A DNA stretch of 64,000 nt from Polycladospora coralii (lineage in GTDB: Bacteria; Bacillota; Bacilli; Thermoactinomycetales; Thermoactinomycetaceae): positions 62,001 to 126,000 of the forward strand of contig NZ_JACXAG020000001.1 in the NCBI RefSeq assembly GCF_014773435.2, in the 5' to 3' direction. The notes beneath the pieces are model-generated. The model did not search any database, was not told where the DNA came from, and saw only the letters and a list, made by a program, of their open reading frames with translations. This document shows, in pieces, positions 16,124-26,100 of this stretch. How positions within the stretch are numbered: position 1 is the stretch's first letter; every line of letters starts with the position of its first letter. The position numbers and the translations under genes are program-made.

Positions 16124-16453
16124 CTAACCGGTAAGTTGTTTACAAGCTTCTGCACACTTAAAGCAAGCTTCTGCACATCTTTGACAATGCACATGTTGAT
16201 GTTTTTTACATTCCATTCCACACGCCTCACAAATTTTTGCACACACACTTGCTAGCTCGCCGGCAAAAGGAGTTCCTCTAGACAACGCTTGTGCCAAGAG
16301 CGCACATATATCCGCACATTCACGATCCAGACGAATGCATTGTCGCATCATTTTTACATCATCTTCTTGTAAGCAAGCATCATAGCAATGGTTACATGCT
16401 TGGACACATTCTTGTAAGTTTAAGATAATCGATTGGTATTGATCGTGTGACAT
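16124..16453 (-). CDS. Cytosolic copper-storage protein (Csp3/YhjQ, four-helix)
   Basis: 109 residues with 13-15 Cys spaced along helices (ECVQACNHCYDAC, CADIC, CAKICEACGMEC, CQRCAEACFKCAEAC), the pattern of the DUF326 four-helix bundle that stores many Cu(I) ions inside the helix core. No signal peptide, so the cytosolic Csp3 type, as in B. subtilis YhjQ. AAAGGAG precedes the ATG. No copper regulator gene or CsoR box was found next to it. Confidence 0.9.
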   Translation of the reverse strand: MSHDQYQSIILNLQECVQACNHCYDACLQEDDVKMMRQCIRLDRECADICALLAQALSRGTPFAGELASVCAKICEACGMECKKHQHVHCQRCAEACFKCAEACKQLTG

Positions 16454-16520
16454 TGAAAAAGCTCCTTTGTATCCTAATTTTGGATTTAGGTTACCCTGTC
16501 AAAAACAATATAATCGTGAT

Positions 16521-17039
16521 TTATTTCAAGTACTGCGACTTATGATTCATGACCGTTTTGTAAATTGTATTATTCTTGATGGGGGGAGAATATAAGTGAA
16601 GTGAAGTGAACGACTTTCCAGTCGGGTTTTTCATAGAATGAATTTGGTTCGAACTTTCATAGAAATATTCTCCACTGTGGTAATATTGTGTTGCTCGCAA
16701 TAGGGGTTTAGCCGATTCTGACAAGCTAAAGCATCTGTTTTCTACTAAACCAGAAACGACATATGCACAACAATCCGATTCTCCATGATCATGGATGGGG
16801 GTTTCAATCAGGGCAGGCATCGAGATAACAACAACTTCATAAAGCTCTGATTGGAAAATGACATTTCGACCATATTGTAGAGGAGAGACTGGTTTGGTTT
16901 GATGAGGCACCACATTTTTGAATGTACATTCACCTTCTACTACCAGCTTTTTTAATAACTGATTTAGGTCCAGTCGATCGCTTTTATCCAACTGCTCATT
17001 GTGCTGAATGATCGCTTCGACCTGGTTAATAAAACTCAT
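16521..17039 (-). CDS. Cysteine dioxygenase
   Basis: 172 residues from ATG 17039 (AAAGGA nine bases upstream; the frame stays open to 17066 before it). It is a cupin that oxidises L-cysteine to cysteine sulfinate with Fe(II). The iron ligands are His83 and His85 in PIHDHGES and His134 in NQIHSM; the Tyr of LHLYSPP (about residue 150) is the active-site Tyr. At the position of mammalian Cys93, five residues after the second His, this protein has Cys90, where many bacterial forms have Gly, so a Cys-Tyr crosslink may be possible. Probably co-transcribed with the GNAT gene upstream. Confidence 0.88.
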   Translation of the reverse strand: MSFINQVEAIIQHNEQLDKSDRLDLNQLLKKLVVEGECTFKNVVPHQTKPVSPLQYGRNVIFQSELYEVVVISMPALIETPIHDHGESDCCAYVVSGLVENRCFSLSESAKPLLRATQYYHSGEYFYESSNQIHSMKNPTGKSFTSLHLYSPPIKNNTIYKTVMNHKSQYLK

Positions 17040-17067
17040 TATCATCGATCCTTTCAAGTGAATCATC

Positions 17068-17511
17068 CTATTTATTCACATTATGAAAAGATGGTATTAA
17101 ATATGAGTTTGTGATAAAACCAGTAGGATTAATAGGTTTTTCCATTCGTCGATTACAGCTCATGCTTAATTCAAAGCCCATATGATGCGTCCAGAAACGG
17201 TGTGCTTGTTCTCGCTGCAAACCAGCGTATAAAATGAGCTTTTTACATTGCTGTTGAATCGCATATTTAAGAATATGTTCCATCAATATTTTACCTAACC
17301 CTTGTGAACGATACTGTGGCAATACCACAAGTTCAGATATCCACACATAGCGACTGTTAGAAAAATCTGTCCGTATTGCGATGGTAGCCATTGCCATCCA
17401 TGAGCCATCTTCTAACGTGAGGACAAAAAATATTTGTTCCATTGTAGCCATATATTGGGATAGTCTAAGTTCTGGAACGAATGTATTCATAATGGGATAA
17501 CCTAATATCAT
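17068..17511 (-). CDS. GNAT N-acetyltransferase, short N-terminus
   Basis: 147 residues. The acetyl-CoA site is seen in VVLPQYRSQGLGKILMEHIL, preceded by the beta strand WISELVV, and the C-terminal strand has the usual HRFWTHHMGFE. The typical first strand and helix of the fold are missing or very short: the protein starts at MILGYPIM, and the frame upstream is open for only about ten codons. It has no clear ribosome site, so the gene may be N-terminally shortened. Substrate unknown. It precedes cysteine dioxygenase by 28 bp on the same strand. Confidence 0.8.
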   Translation of the reverse strand: MILGYPIMNTFVPELRLSQYMATMEQIFFVLTLEDGSWMAMATIAIRTDFSNSRYVWISELVVLPQYRSQGLGKILMEHILKYAIQQQCKKLILYAGLQREQAHRFWTHHMGFELSMSCNRRMEKPINPTGFITNSYLIPSFHNVNK

Positions 17512-17679
17512 CTCGTCTCGAGAATGGATATGTATACTTCTTTATAACATCTTTTCATCAGTTTGCTCTTATATTCTATAATAGAAGCATACTTCTTCCA
17601 ATAACTTTCGTTATTTGTTAATACAACATAGAGGAGAAACTGTTACAATAGACGAGTCATACAGAAAGGAGTAATCGTC

Positions 17680-18579
17680 GTGGCTGAAATTCAGAAAGTA
17701 GTTGTGGTGGGTGGAGGTACAATGGGACAAGGCATTGCTGAATTGCTTGCCTCAAAAGGATTTGATACCTATTTATTGGAAAAATCGATAGAAGATGCGC
17801 AGTGTGCACTTCATCATATTGAGCTAAGTTTAGATAAAGAATTATCTAAGTGGGGAATAACAAGGGCTGAAAAACGTGCAACATTGAGTAGGGTGCACAT
17901 CACTGATGACCCTACAATTATGAGTGATGCTGATTTTGTGATTGAATCGGTATATGAATGTCTACAAACTAAACAACAAATTTTAGAGTTATTCGATGAG
18001 CTTAGCCGGCCAGAAGTGATTTTAGCGAGTAATACTTCAACATTAAGTTTAACGGAAATCGCTGCTTTTACGAGACGACCGGATAAGGTCATCGGATTGC
18101 ATTTTGTGCACCCCGTTCCCAAGATCCCACTGGTCGAAGTGGTGCGCGGTTTAAAAACTTCTTCGGAAACGGTTAAAAATGTATTTGACTTTCTTTCATA
18201 TTTGGAATTAGAAGGGGTAGAGGTTTACGAATCACCTGGTTTTGTAACAACACGCCTCATCACCATGCTAATCAATGAAGCTTTGTATACTTTAATGGAA
18301 GGTGTAGCTACTGCAACGGATATTGATCGAGCGATGAAGTTTGGTTTTCAGTTTAAAGTCGGACCGTTAGAAATGGCGGATCGTTTTGGGCTAGATTCTG
18401 TTTTAGCGGCAATGGAGAGACTCTATCGCGAATTTGGAGACCCCAAGTTTCGCCCTTGCCCCATCCTCAAAAAGATGGTACGAGCAGGACAGTTAGGGGT
18501 AAAGACAGAGGAAGGCTTCTTCTTATATGATGAAGACGGGGATCGGATTGAAGTTAATCAGGAGGTTGTAAGCGGATGA
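17680..18579 (+). CDS. 3-hydroxyacyl-CoA (hydroxybutyryl-CoA) dehydrogenase
   Basis: 299 residues, GTG start with AAAGGAG eight bases upstream. N-terminal Rossmann domain with VVVGGGTMGQGIAELLASKG, then SNTSTLSLTEIA, then the catalytic His region LHFVHPVPKIPLVEVV, and the C-terminal 3HCDH domain (GFVTTRLITMLINEAL, KVGPLEMADRFG). It would interconvert 3-hydroxyacyl-CoA and 3-oxoacyl-CoA with NAD. The usual HFFNP is HFVHP here, so a His replaces the Asn. The stop overlaps the acetate kinase start (ATGA), which shows tight coupling. Confidence 0.92.
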   Translation: MAEIQKVVVVGGGTMGQGIAELLASKGFDTYLLEKSIEDAQCALHHIELSLDKELSKWGITRAEKRATLSRVHITDDPTIMSDADFVIESVYECLQTKQQILELFDELSRPEVILASNTSTLSLTEIAAFTRRPDKVIGLHFVHPVPKIPLVEVVRGLKTSSETVKNVFDFLSYLELEGVEVYESPGFVTTRLITMLINEALYTLMEGVATATDIDRAMKFGFQFKVGPLEMADRFGLDSVLAAMERLYREFGDPKFRPCPILKKMVRAGQLGVKTEEGFFLYDEDGDRIEVNQEVVSG

Positions 18580-19769
18580 AGGTGTTGGTCATTAATTGCG
18601 GTAGCTCATCAATTAAATATCAATTATTTGAAATGGAAGATGAAACAGTGCTTGCCTCAGGATTGGTAGAAAAAATAGGAGCAGAAGCTGCTATCATTAC
18701 ACATGAAGTGGCAGATCGTGAAGAAGAAGTGATAACGGGTGAAATTTTGGATCACAGAGAAGGGATTAATCGGGTACTTCGCTTATTGATCAGGCCTGAT
18801 GGTGGTGTGATTAAAGATGAAAAGGAAGTTGCTGCGGTCGGGCATCGCGTAGTACACGGTGGTGAATATTTTGCTGAGTCCGCCATTATCACGCGAGAAG
18901 TACGAACGGCGATTCGTAAAACAATTGACTTAGCACCTTTGCATAATCCCCCCAATTTGCTCGGTATTGATGCAGCTCAAGCTCAGTTACCGAGCGCCGT
19001 ACATGTAGCCGTTTTTGACACCGCATTCCACCAATCTATGCCTGAATATGCTTATATGTACCCACTCCCCCGTATTTTATATCAGAAGCATAGGGTAAGG
19101 AGATACGGTTTTCACGGAACTTCTCATCAATATGTCGCACAACGTGCCGCTGTTTTTTTAGGCAAACCATTAGAAGAACTAAGGCTGATTTCATGTCATA
19201 TTGGGAATGGAGCAAGCTTAACTGCTATTCAGTATGGGAAGTCAGTAGATACGAGTATGGGTATGACCCCCCTTGAAGGACTTATGATGGGTACACGTTG
19301 CGGAGACATCGATCCTGCCATTGTACCTTATGTAATTGCCAAAGAAGAATTAACATTGGCCGAAGTGAAGTCTATGATGAATAAGCATAGTGGTTTAATG
19401 GGCGTGTCTGGTTTCTCAGGAGATATGCGTGAGGTAACAGAAGCGATGTTTGATGGAAATAAACAAGCTAAATTAGCCATTGATATGTATGTATATCGAC
19501 TAAAAAAAATGATCGGTTCGTATCTTGCGATTATGAACGGTGCAGACGCTTTGATATTTACAGCGGGTGTTGGTGAAAATGCCTCTTCGATTCGGCAGAA
19601 AGCTTGTGAAAATATGTCTTTCTTGGGAATTTCACTAGATTTAGAGGAAAATGCAAAGCGTTGTAAAAAAGAAAGAGTAGTAAGTGCAGCAGACTCTAAA
19701 GTCAAAGTATTGGTGTTGCCTACAAATGAAGAATTAATGATTGCGCGTGAGGCAAAAGAGCTAGTGTGA
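18576..19769 (+). CDS. ackA: Acetate kinase
   Basis: 397 residues, the normal length of AckA. The family signatures are seen: Asn7 and phosphate loop in VINCGSSSIKY, HRVVHGGE, FDTAFHQ with the catalytic Asp, YGFHGTSHQYV, and GTRCGDIDPA with the catalytic Arg; PTNEELMIA supplies the C-terminal Glu. Butyrate kinases are shorter, so acetate is likelier. It makes ATP and acetate from acetyl-phosphate, or the reverse. Its coupling to a hydroxyacyl-CoA dehydrogenase, without pta nearby, is unusual. Confidence 0.93.
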   Translation: MKVLVINCGSSSIKYQLFEMEDETVLASGLVEKIGAEAAIITHEVADREEEVITGEILDHREGINRVLRLLIRPDGGVIKDEKEVAAVGHRVVHGGEYFAESAIITREVRTAIRKTIDLAPLHNPPNLLGIDAAQAQLPSAVHVAVFDTAFHQSMPEYAYMYPLPRILYQKHRVRRYGFHGTSHQYVAQRAAVFLGKPLEELRLISCHIGNGASLTAIQYGKSVDTSMGMTPLEGLMMGTRCGDIDPAIVPYVIAKEELTLAEVKSMMNKHSGLMGVSGFSGDMREVTEAMFDGNKQAKLAIDMYVYRLKKMIGSYLAIMNGADALIFTAGVGENASSIRQKACENMSFLGISLDLEENAKRCKKERVVSAADSKVKVLVLPTNEELMIAREAKELV

Positions 19770-19833
19770 ACGATATTGAAGTGTTAAGATAATTATAAAC
19801 GAAACTGATAACGAGAACGGGAGAGAAAAGATC

Positions 19834-21024
19834 ATGCAACTTTCTAAGCGTGTAGAAATGCTTTCACCATCCCCAACTTTGGCTATTTCTGCAAAGGCAA
19901 AAGCGTTAAAAAGCGCGGGGCACGATGTGATTGGGCTTGGCGTAGGAGAGCCCGATTTCAATACCCCAGAACATATCTTGGATGCGGCAATCACTGCCAT
20001 GAAAAAAGGGCATACAAAATACACGCCTTCTGGAGGCATTCCTGAATTGAAAGACGCTGTGATCCAAAAATTACAGCGAGATAATGGCTTAGCTTATGAG
20101 GCAAACCAAGTTACCATTACAGTAGGTGCTAAGCACGCACTCTATAATGCTTTTCAAGTAATTTTAGATGAGGGTGACGAGGTGATCATTCCGTCTCCTT
20201 ATTGGGTAAGTTACATAGAACAAGTGAAACTTGCTGGTGGTGTTCCAGTTGTTGTGGAAGGCTATGAGCAGAATCAATTTAAGATTACTGCTGAACAACT
20301 ACAAAATGCCATCACCAGTAAAACGAAAGCATTTCTACTTAATAGTCCGTCAAACCCGACCGGTATGATCTACTATGAAGAGGAATTAAGGGAAATCGGA
20401 CAAATTTGTATCCAACACGATATTCCAATCCTTTCTGATGAAATTTATGAACATCTCCTTTACGATGATGGTGTAAAACATATTAGCATTGCGAGCTTAG
20501 GAGAAGATTATTACAAGCAAACTCTTATTATTAATGGTGTGTCCAAGACATATTCGATGACAGGTTGGCGAATTGGATTTGCAGCAGGGCCTGCATCAAT
20601 TATTAAAGCGATGACAGATCTAGCAAGCCATAGCACATCAAATCCCACTTCAATCGCTCAGTATGCAGCCATTGAAGCCTTAAATGGAACCCATGAACCC
20701 GTAGAGAAAATGAAAGTGGCATTTAAAGAAAGAAGAGATTATGTGGTAAACAGACTGAATCAAATCCCTGGTTTTTCTTGCCAAACACCAGCTGGCGCAT
20801 TTTACGCTTTTGTAAATATTCGCGAAGCGATCGCTAAAACAAAAGGGATTCAATCTACCGATGAGTGGGCTGAGGCCTTACTAGAAAAAGAGTTGGTTGC
20901 AGTTGTCCCAGGTAGTGCTTTCGGATCTCATGATCATATGCGTATCTCCTATGCAACCTCCATGGATCAATTGGAGAAAAGCTTAGATCGTATCGAACGA
21001 TTCGTTAAAGCATATGGAGCTTAA
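19834..21024 (+). CDS. Class I pyridoxal-phosphate aminotransferase (aspartate-type)
   Basis: 396 residues of the aminotransferase class I family. The PLP lysine is Lys238 in NGVSKTYSMTGWRIGF; other conserved residues are Asn174 in SPSNPTG, Asp202 and Tyr205 in SDEIYEH and the Arg near the C-terminus in MRISYATS. It fits Bacillus-type aspartate aminotransferases (AspB-like), which transfer the amino group of aspartate to 2-oxoglutarate, though related aminotransferases share these motifs. GGGAGAG lies before the ATG. Confidence 0.88.
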   Translation: MQLSKRVEMLSPSPTLAISAKAKALKSAGHDVIGLGVGEPDFNTPEHILDAAITAMKKGHTKYTPSGGIPELKDAVIQKLQRDNGLAYEANQVTITVGAKHALYNAFQVILDEGDEVIIPSPYWVSYIEQVKLAGGVPVVVEGYEQNQFKITAEQLQNAITSKTKAFLLNSPSNPTGMIYYEEELREIGQICIQHDIPILSDEIYEHLLYDDGVKHISIASLGEDYYKQTLIINGVSKTYSMTGWRIGFAAGPASIIKAMTDLASHSTSNPTSIAQYAAIEALNGTHEPVEKMKVAFKERRDYVVNRLNQIPGFSCQTPAGAFYAFVNIREAIAKTKGIQSTDEWAEALLEKELVAVVPGSAFGSHDHMRISYATSMDQLEKSLDRIERFVKAYGA

Positions 21025-21039
21025 CACTTCCACATTGCC

Positions 21040-21071
21040 GCTGACTTCGCCATAATGAAGTCAGCTTTTTT
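21040..21071 (+). terminator. Terminator after the aminotransferase
   Basis: GCTGACTTC (21040-21048) pairs with GAAGTCAGC (21057-21065), followed by six T. It lies 15 bp after the stop and ends shortly before the response-regulator gene. Confidence 0.85.
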
Positions 21072-21089
21072 GATAAGAGGAGAGAAGCT

Positions 21090-21764
21090 ATGGTTCGTAT
21101 CTTAGTTGTCGATGACGATGAACATATCCTAAAGTTGATTACGTTATATATGGAAAATGCAGGTTATGAAGTGTTACAAGCAAGGAATGGGTCACAAGCG
21201 CTCGCCTTAATGGAATCATCATCGATTGATCTTGCGATTATTGATATTATGTTGCCCGAAATCAACGGAATTGATCTTTGTCATGAAATACGTAAATTTT
21301 ATGAGATCCCTGTCGTGATGGTCTCTGCTAAGAGTGAAGCTTGTGATAAAGTGAAGGCATTTCAATCTGGTACAGATGACTATGTTGTAAAACCGTTTGA
21401 ACCAATCGAATTAGTTATGCGTATTAAGGCTTTATTAAGAAGATATCAAATATATGCCTCAAGTCAATTGATCATTGGAAAATTAACCATGGATACGAGT
21501 ACGAAGGAAATACGAGTAAATAATGAAAGCATCACAATGCCCTTAAAAGAGTTTGATTTACTTTTCAAATTAGCAAGCACACCAAACCAAATCTACACAC
21601 GTCGACAATTGATTGAATCGATATGGGGGATGGATTATAACGGAGATGAACGAACTGTGGATGTTCACATCAAGCGAATACGAGAGAAAATCAAAGTGAT
21701 GACCCATATTAAAATTCGAACAGTTAGAGGGTTAGGTTACCGCCTCGAGGTAATGTCCACATGA
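21090..21764 (+). CDS. OmpR-family response regulator
   Basis: 224 residues. Receiver domain with DDD near the start, phosphorylation site Asp52 in AIIDIMLPEING and Lys101 in VVKPF; C-terminal winged helix with the typical YTRRQLIESIWGMDYNGDERTVDVHI pattern in part. Its stop overlaps the kinase start (ATGA). Paired with the kinase and placed before an RND pump whose promoter has an 11-bp repeat, so it probably switches on the pump. Confidence 0.93.
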   Translation: MVRILVVDDDEHILKLITLYMENAGYEVLQARNGSQALALMESSSIDLAIIDIMLPEINGIDLCHEIRKFYEIPVVMVSAKSEACDKVKAFQSGTDDYVVKPFEPIELVMRIKALLRRYQIYASSQLIIGKLTMDTSTKEIRVNNESITMPLKEFDLLFKLASTPNQIYTRRQLIESIWGMDYNGDERTVDVHIKRIREKIKVMTHIKIRTVRGLGYRLEVMST

Positions 21765-23110
21765 AAAGCTTATATTTACAAGTTGTTTCATCGTTTCTTG
21801 GGGCCGTTTTAATCAGTCTCGTATTTGCTTTTTTTGTATCGAGTGCGCTTTTTGAAACACATGCACTAAACCGAGTAGATGAACAACTCCGAGAGGCAAG
21901 TCAAACGGTTATTCATCTGTATCAAGCACATCCTAATGAAAATGTACAGACTTACATTCGTAATTTAGACGATTTAAATTTCCATGCTATGTTATATCAA
22001 GAGAATGAGAAAATCGCCCAGTCCAACTCGACTGAATGGCGCATTTCAGATGCGGTTGTACAGTCTGTTTTACGTGGTGATGAGTACAAAGGGGAATATA
22101 TTTCAAATCAATATATACTAGGTGTCCCTTTTCAAGCAAAGGGTGTGCGATATGCATTATTTATTAGTCCCGATTACCGCATATATATGAAGGATTTCCA
22201 TATGCGTCTGTTCGTTGTCTTATTTATGATTTTAGTCGTGGGTAGTATTCTTTTTTTTATCACCACTCGCTATTTAATAAAACCGATTCAAGCCTTAACA
22301 TCGGCGACCAAGAAACTGGCTAGGGGAGACTTTCGTATTTTATTGGAGACGAATCGACGAGATGAATTAGGGGACTTAACCGTTAGTTTTAATCGGATGG
22401 CCCATGAACTAGGTCAACTCGATCATTTGCGCCAACAATTTGTCGCCAATGTTTCTCATGAAATTCAATCCCCATTAACGTCTATTCACGGCTTTACTCA
22501 AGCGCTTAAATCTGGAATTATTACTGATCCTGCGGAACAAAGACGTGTTTTATCTATTATTGAAAGCGAAAGTAAGCGTTTATCAAAATTAAGTAAAGAC
22601 TTACTTCATCTAGCTACACTTGATGTAGATAAACCCTCATTTTGCCCCTCTTGGTATGATGTTGATGAGCAATTACGAAGAGTAATTGTCGCATTAGAAC
22701 CCCAGTGGCAACAAAAAAAACAAACCCTTGCTTTTACAGGTCGAAGTGCACATGTTTTTGCCGATTCTGAAAAACTAGAGCAGGTTTGGGTAAACTTGAT
22801 TACAAATGCGATTAAATATACACCTGATGCGGGACAGATTCATATCACTGTGAAGGAATCTAGCTCGCGTATTCAAGTATGTATCTCAGATAGTGGAATT
22901 GGAATAGAAGAAAAGCACCTTCCCTTTTTGTTTGATCGTTTTTACAAAATTGACCATTTTTATGTAAAAGGGCGTGATGGAAGTGGATTGGGATTAGCCA
23001 TAACGCAAAAGATTGTTCATCTACACAAAGGTTCAATTGAGGTAATGAGCAAGAAAGATGAAGGTACAACGTTTGTAGTTGATCTACCCAAGAGTGAGCG
23101 AGACGACTAA
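21761..23110 (+). CDS. Sensor histidine kinase
   Basis: 449 residues. First membrane helix at residues 8-30, an extracellular sensor of about 115 residues, second helix near 148-168, HAMP (about 170-222), the phosphoacceptor His233 in NVSHEIQSPLTS, and an ATPase domain with N box (LEQVWVNLITNAIKYTPD), G1 (SDSGIGIEEKHLPFLF) and G2 (GSGLGLAI). It should phosphorylate the response regulator upstream. The signal is unknown; as the output is a transporter, cell-envelope stress or a lipid-like compound is a reasonable guess. Confidence 0.93.
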   Translation: MKSLYLQVVSSFLGAVLISLVFAFFVSSALFETHALNRVDEQLREASQTVIHLYQAHPNENVQTYIRNLDDLNFHAMLYQENEKIAQSNSTEWRISDAVVQSVLRGDEYKGEYISNQYILGVPFQAKGVRYALFISPDYRIYMKDFHMRLFVVLFMILVVGSILFFITTRYLIKPIQALTSATKKLARGDFRILLETNRRDELGDLTVSFNRMAHELGQLDHLRQQFVANVSHEIQSPLTSIHGFTQALKSGIITDPAEQRRVLSIIESESKRLSKLSKDLLHLATLDVDKPSFCPSWYDVDEQLRRVIVALEPQWQQKKQTLAFTGRSAHVFADSEKLEQVWVNLITNAIKYTPDAGQIHITVKESSSRIQVCISDSGIGIEEKHLPFLFDRFYKIDHFYVKGRDGSGLGLAITQKIVHLHKGSIEVMSKKDEGTTFVVDLPKSERDD

Positions 23111-23111
23111 T

Positions 23112-23166
23112 GTTCATAAGCCATTCAACAATCGTTCATATTGAGTTCATATCTACTTACTATAGT
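23112..23166 (+). promoter_or_regulatory. Tandem 11-bp heptad repeats before the RND pump
   Basis: GTTCATA occurs at 23112, 23134 and 23145, and ATTCAAC (five matches of seven) at 23123; the starts are exactly 11 bp apart. A weaker CTTACTA follows at 23156. A -10-like TATAGT lies at 23161-23166, so the last two repeats cover the place of the -35. Direct repeats with 11-bp spacing are the usual sites of OmpR/PhoB-type regulators, and such a regulator is encoded just upstream. Confidence 0.75.
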
Positions 23167-23197
23167 ACGGATATATCATATTAAAAGGAGAAGAACG

Positions 23198-26100
23198 ATG
23201 AATTTTCTAACTAAGTTCAGCTTAAAAAACACGATTTCTATTCTAATTCTGACGTTAATGGTATTAGGAAGCGGCATCATCGCTACAAAAGATATTCAAA
23301 TCGAAACATTTCCAGATGTTTCATTCCCACTTCTCACAGTTAAAGCGGTTTATCCGAATGCTTCGACGGAAGAAGTGGAAGAGAAGGTTACCTCTAAACT
23401 GGAAGACGTTGTTTTAAACCTAAAAGAAGTCGATACTGTAAGTAGTACTTCTAGTGAAAATATCACATTCTTTACCGTTCTCTATCCTTTTGGTCAAGAT
23501 ATTGATCAAGCTAAGATTGATTTAGAGAGTGCAGTGAGTCAGGTTGATTTGCCTGATGAGGTAGAGCCTGAAGTAAGCACCTTTTCATTTGCTGATATTC
23601 CCGTTTATCAAGTTGCATTTTCCTCTGGTGATCTAACCAACATGCAAACTTACATAGAAAGTGAATTAATCCCGGAAATAGAGCGCGTTGATGGTGTATC
23701 TAATGTGAAAATTTCCGGTACGGAAGTATCCACAATCAATGTAACGGTTGATGAAGAGAAAAGCTCTTCCTTAGGTATTTCATTAAAAACGATTAAAGAA
23801 ACGATTCAACAAGCCGATTACAAATATCCGATCGGCGTATTAGAGCAGAAGAATGAAAGTGTCCCCCTTCAAATCAAAGGGAATCTAGCAGATATACAAA
23901 AGCTGAAAGAGATCGATATTCCACTATCCGCGCCAGGTAACCCGGTATCTCAGCCAGGTACCCCCAAAGCGGTTAAGCTCTCGGATATTGCTAAAGTAGA
24001 GATGGAGAAAACACGACCTCAAATCAGTCGCTATAACGGCCAAGATAGTGTCATTCTCGAAGTGCGCAAAGGACAAGATGCGAACACGGTGGATGTTGTC
24101 AATCAGGTCAAAGAAGTTGTAAATGCAGCGAGTGAAGATAAAGATTATAAAACATTTACTGTGATTGATTTAGGTGTAGAGGTAGAGAAATCAATTACGA
24201 CTTTATTAAAAGAGGGTGGGTTTGGAGCGCTCTTTACCGTAATTGTGATACTGATATTCCTACGTAACTTTCGAGCAACACTTATTGCAATCATTTCATT
24301 GCCTGTCTCGATATTTGGTACGATTGCCTTGCTCAATCAGTTTGACTATACCTTAAATATTATGACGTTAGGTGGTATCGCAGTCGCGGTTGGTAGGATT
24401 GTTGACGATAGCATCGTGGTCATCGAAAATATATACCGTTGGCGACAAGAACATCCTAACCTCCCACAAAAAGAGCTCGTTTTCAAGGCGACAAAAGAGG
24501 TAATGGGGGCTGTTGCGTCATCCACCATTGCGACCTTAATCGTATTTCTTCCACTTGCCTTTGTGAACGGCATTATCGGCGAGTTTTTTCGTCCATTTAG
24601 TTTAGCAGTCGTCTTTTCAATTACCATTTCATTATTTGTAGCGATCATGCTAATTCCCGTACTTGGAAACACGTTCTTCAAAAAAGTAAAATCACATGAA
24701 CAAAAAGGGCGTTGGACGAGAAGTTATGAGCGGCTGTTACGTGGTGCAATGAAGCGTAAGTGGATTGTGTTTACATCAGCCATCATTTTGTTAATAGGCT
24801 CTGTCGCAATGATTCCCTTCATTGAAAAGTCATTCTTACCCGCAGGCCCTAACACCAAGTTTGAAGTAGAGATCACCTTGCCAAAAGAAACGACATTAGA
24901 AGAAACAAACAATGTTGCAAAAAAAGCTGAAGCAGCCTTGCAAAAAAACAAGGATATTCAGTACAGTCAAGTTTCTATTGGCTTTGAAGATCCTAGTCAG
25001 ATGCCTGGTAGCGGCCCGGCTTCTACTGAACATGTCGCTCGCTTCTTTGTTGAATTGCAAGAGGGAGTACCACTTGATGATGCCATGGAAGAGATTGAAA
25101 AGGAAGTCCTTTCTATTGCGCAAACAGATTATAAAACAGCAAGCTCTAAAGCAAAAGAAGTTCAACAAGAGGGACCACCTGAAGGGAATTCCATTGATGT
25201 AAATTTATATGGTCAAAACAATGAGGACCTACTTGAAGCGTCTTCTAAAATAGAAGACTTATTCTTGAAAGATAAGAGATTAAAAAATGTTACCAATGAC
25301 ATGCAAGAGAAACAAACCAAATGGGTGTTGGAGTTAAATGAAACAGGCAAGTCGCTTGGTATCAACCCGTTCTTGATATTGCAACCGCTGAATGAACGCC
25401 TTCAAAATATGGATGGAGGTACGATTCAACTAGATGGTGACGAATGGGATTTAACCATTGCCTTTGATCAGAAGATAACCACTCAAAAGCAAGTTGAAGA
25501 GATGAAGGTGATGACACCGCAAGGGATTAAAAATCTAGGTGATATTGTTGATATTACGAAAAAAGATGTCCCTGTAAATATCAAACATAAAGATGGCAAA
25601 AAGTCTGCTATTGTTTCCGCTATTATTCATGAAGGAGACACCTCACCTGTCACCATAGATCTACAAGAGAAGATTAAGGGTTTATCCATACCAAAGGATG
25701 TTAAAATTGACTATGCTGGCGGAATGGAAATGATGAACGAAGGTTTTGTCGATCTGGGTTATGCCATGTTGGCTGCCATCCTACTGGTGTTTTTTGTATT
25801 AAGTATTACTTTTGGCGGTTTACGTACACCTATTGTTATCCTATCGTCTCTCATTTTTGTCCCGATCGGATCTCTAGCAGGACTCATGTTGTCAGGACAA
25901 TCACTCTCTATGAGCGCCTTGATCGGAATGCTGATGTTGATCGGGATTGTTGTAACCAATGCAGTCGTATTATTGGATCGTGTAGAAGATAATCGACGTG
26001 AAGGAAATGAGTTAGTTGAATCCATTGTAGAAGCTTCTACAACACGGTTACGTCCTATTTTAATGACAGCTTTGGCAACCATTTTTGCTTTAACACCACT

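Noticed and set aside
18752-19705. Frames opposite acetate kinase
   Set aside because: They have poor residue composition and overlap a complete, well-conserved gene.
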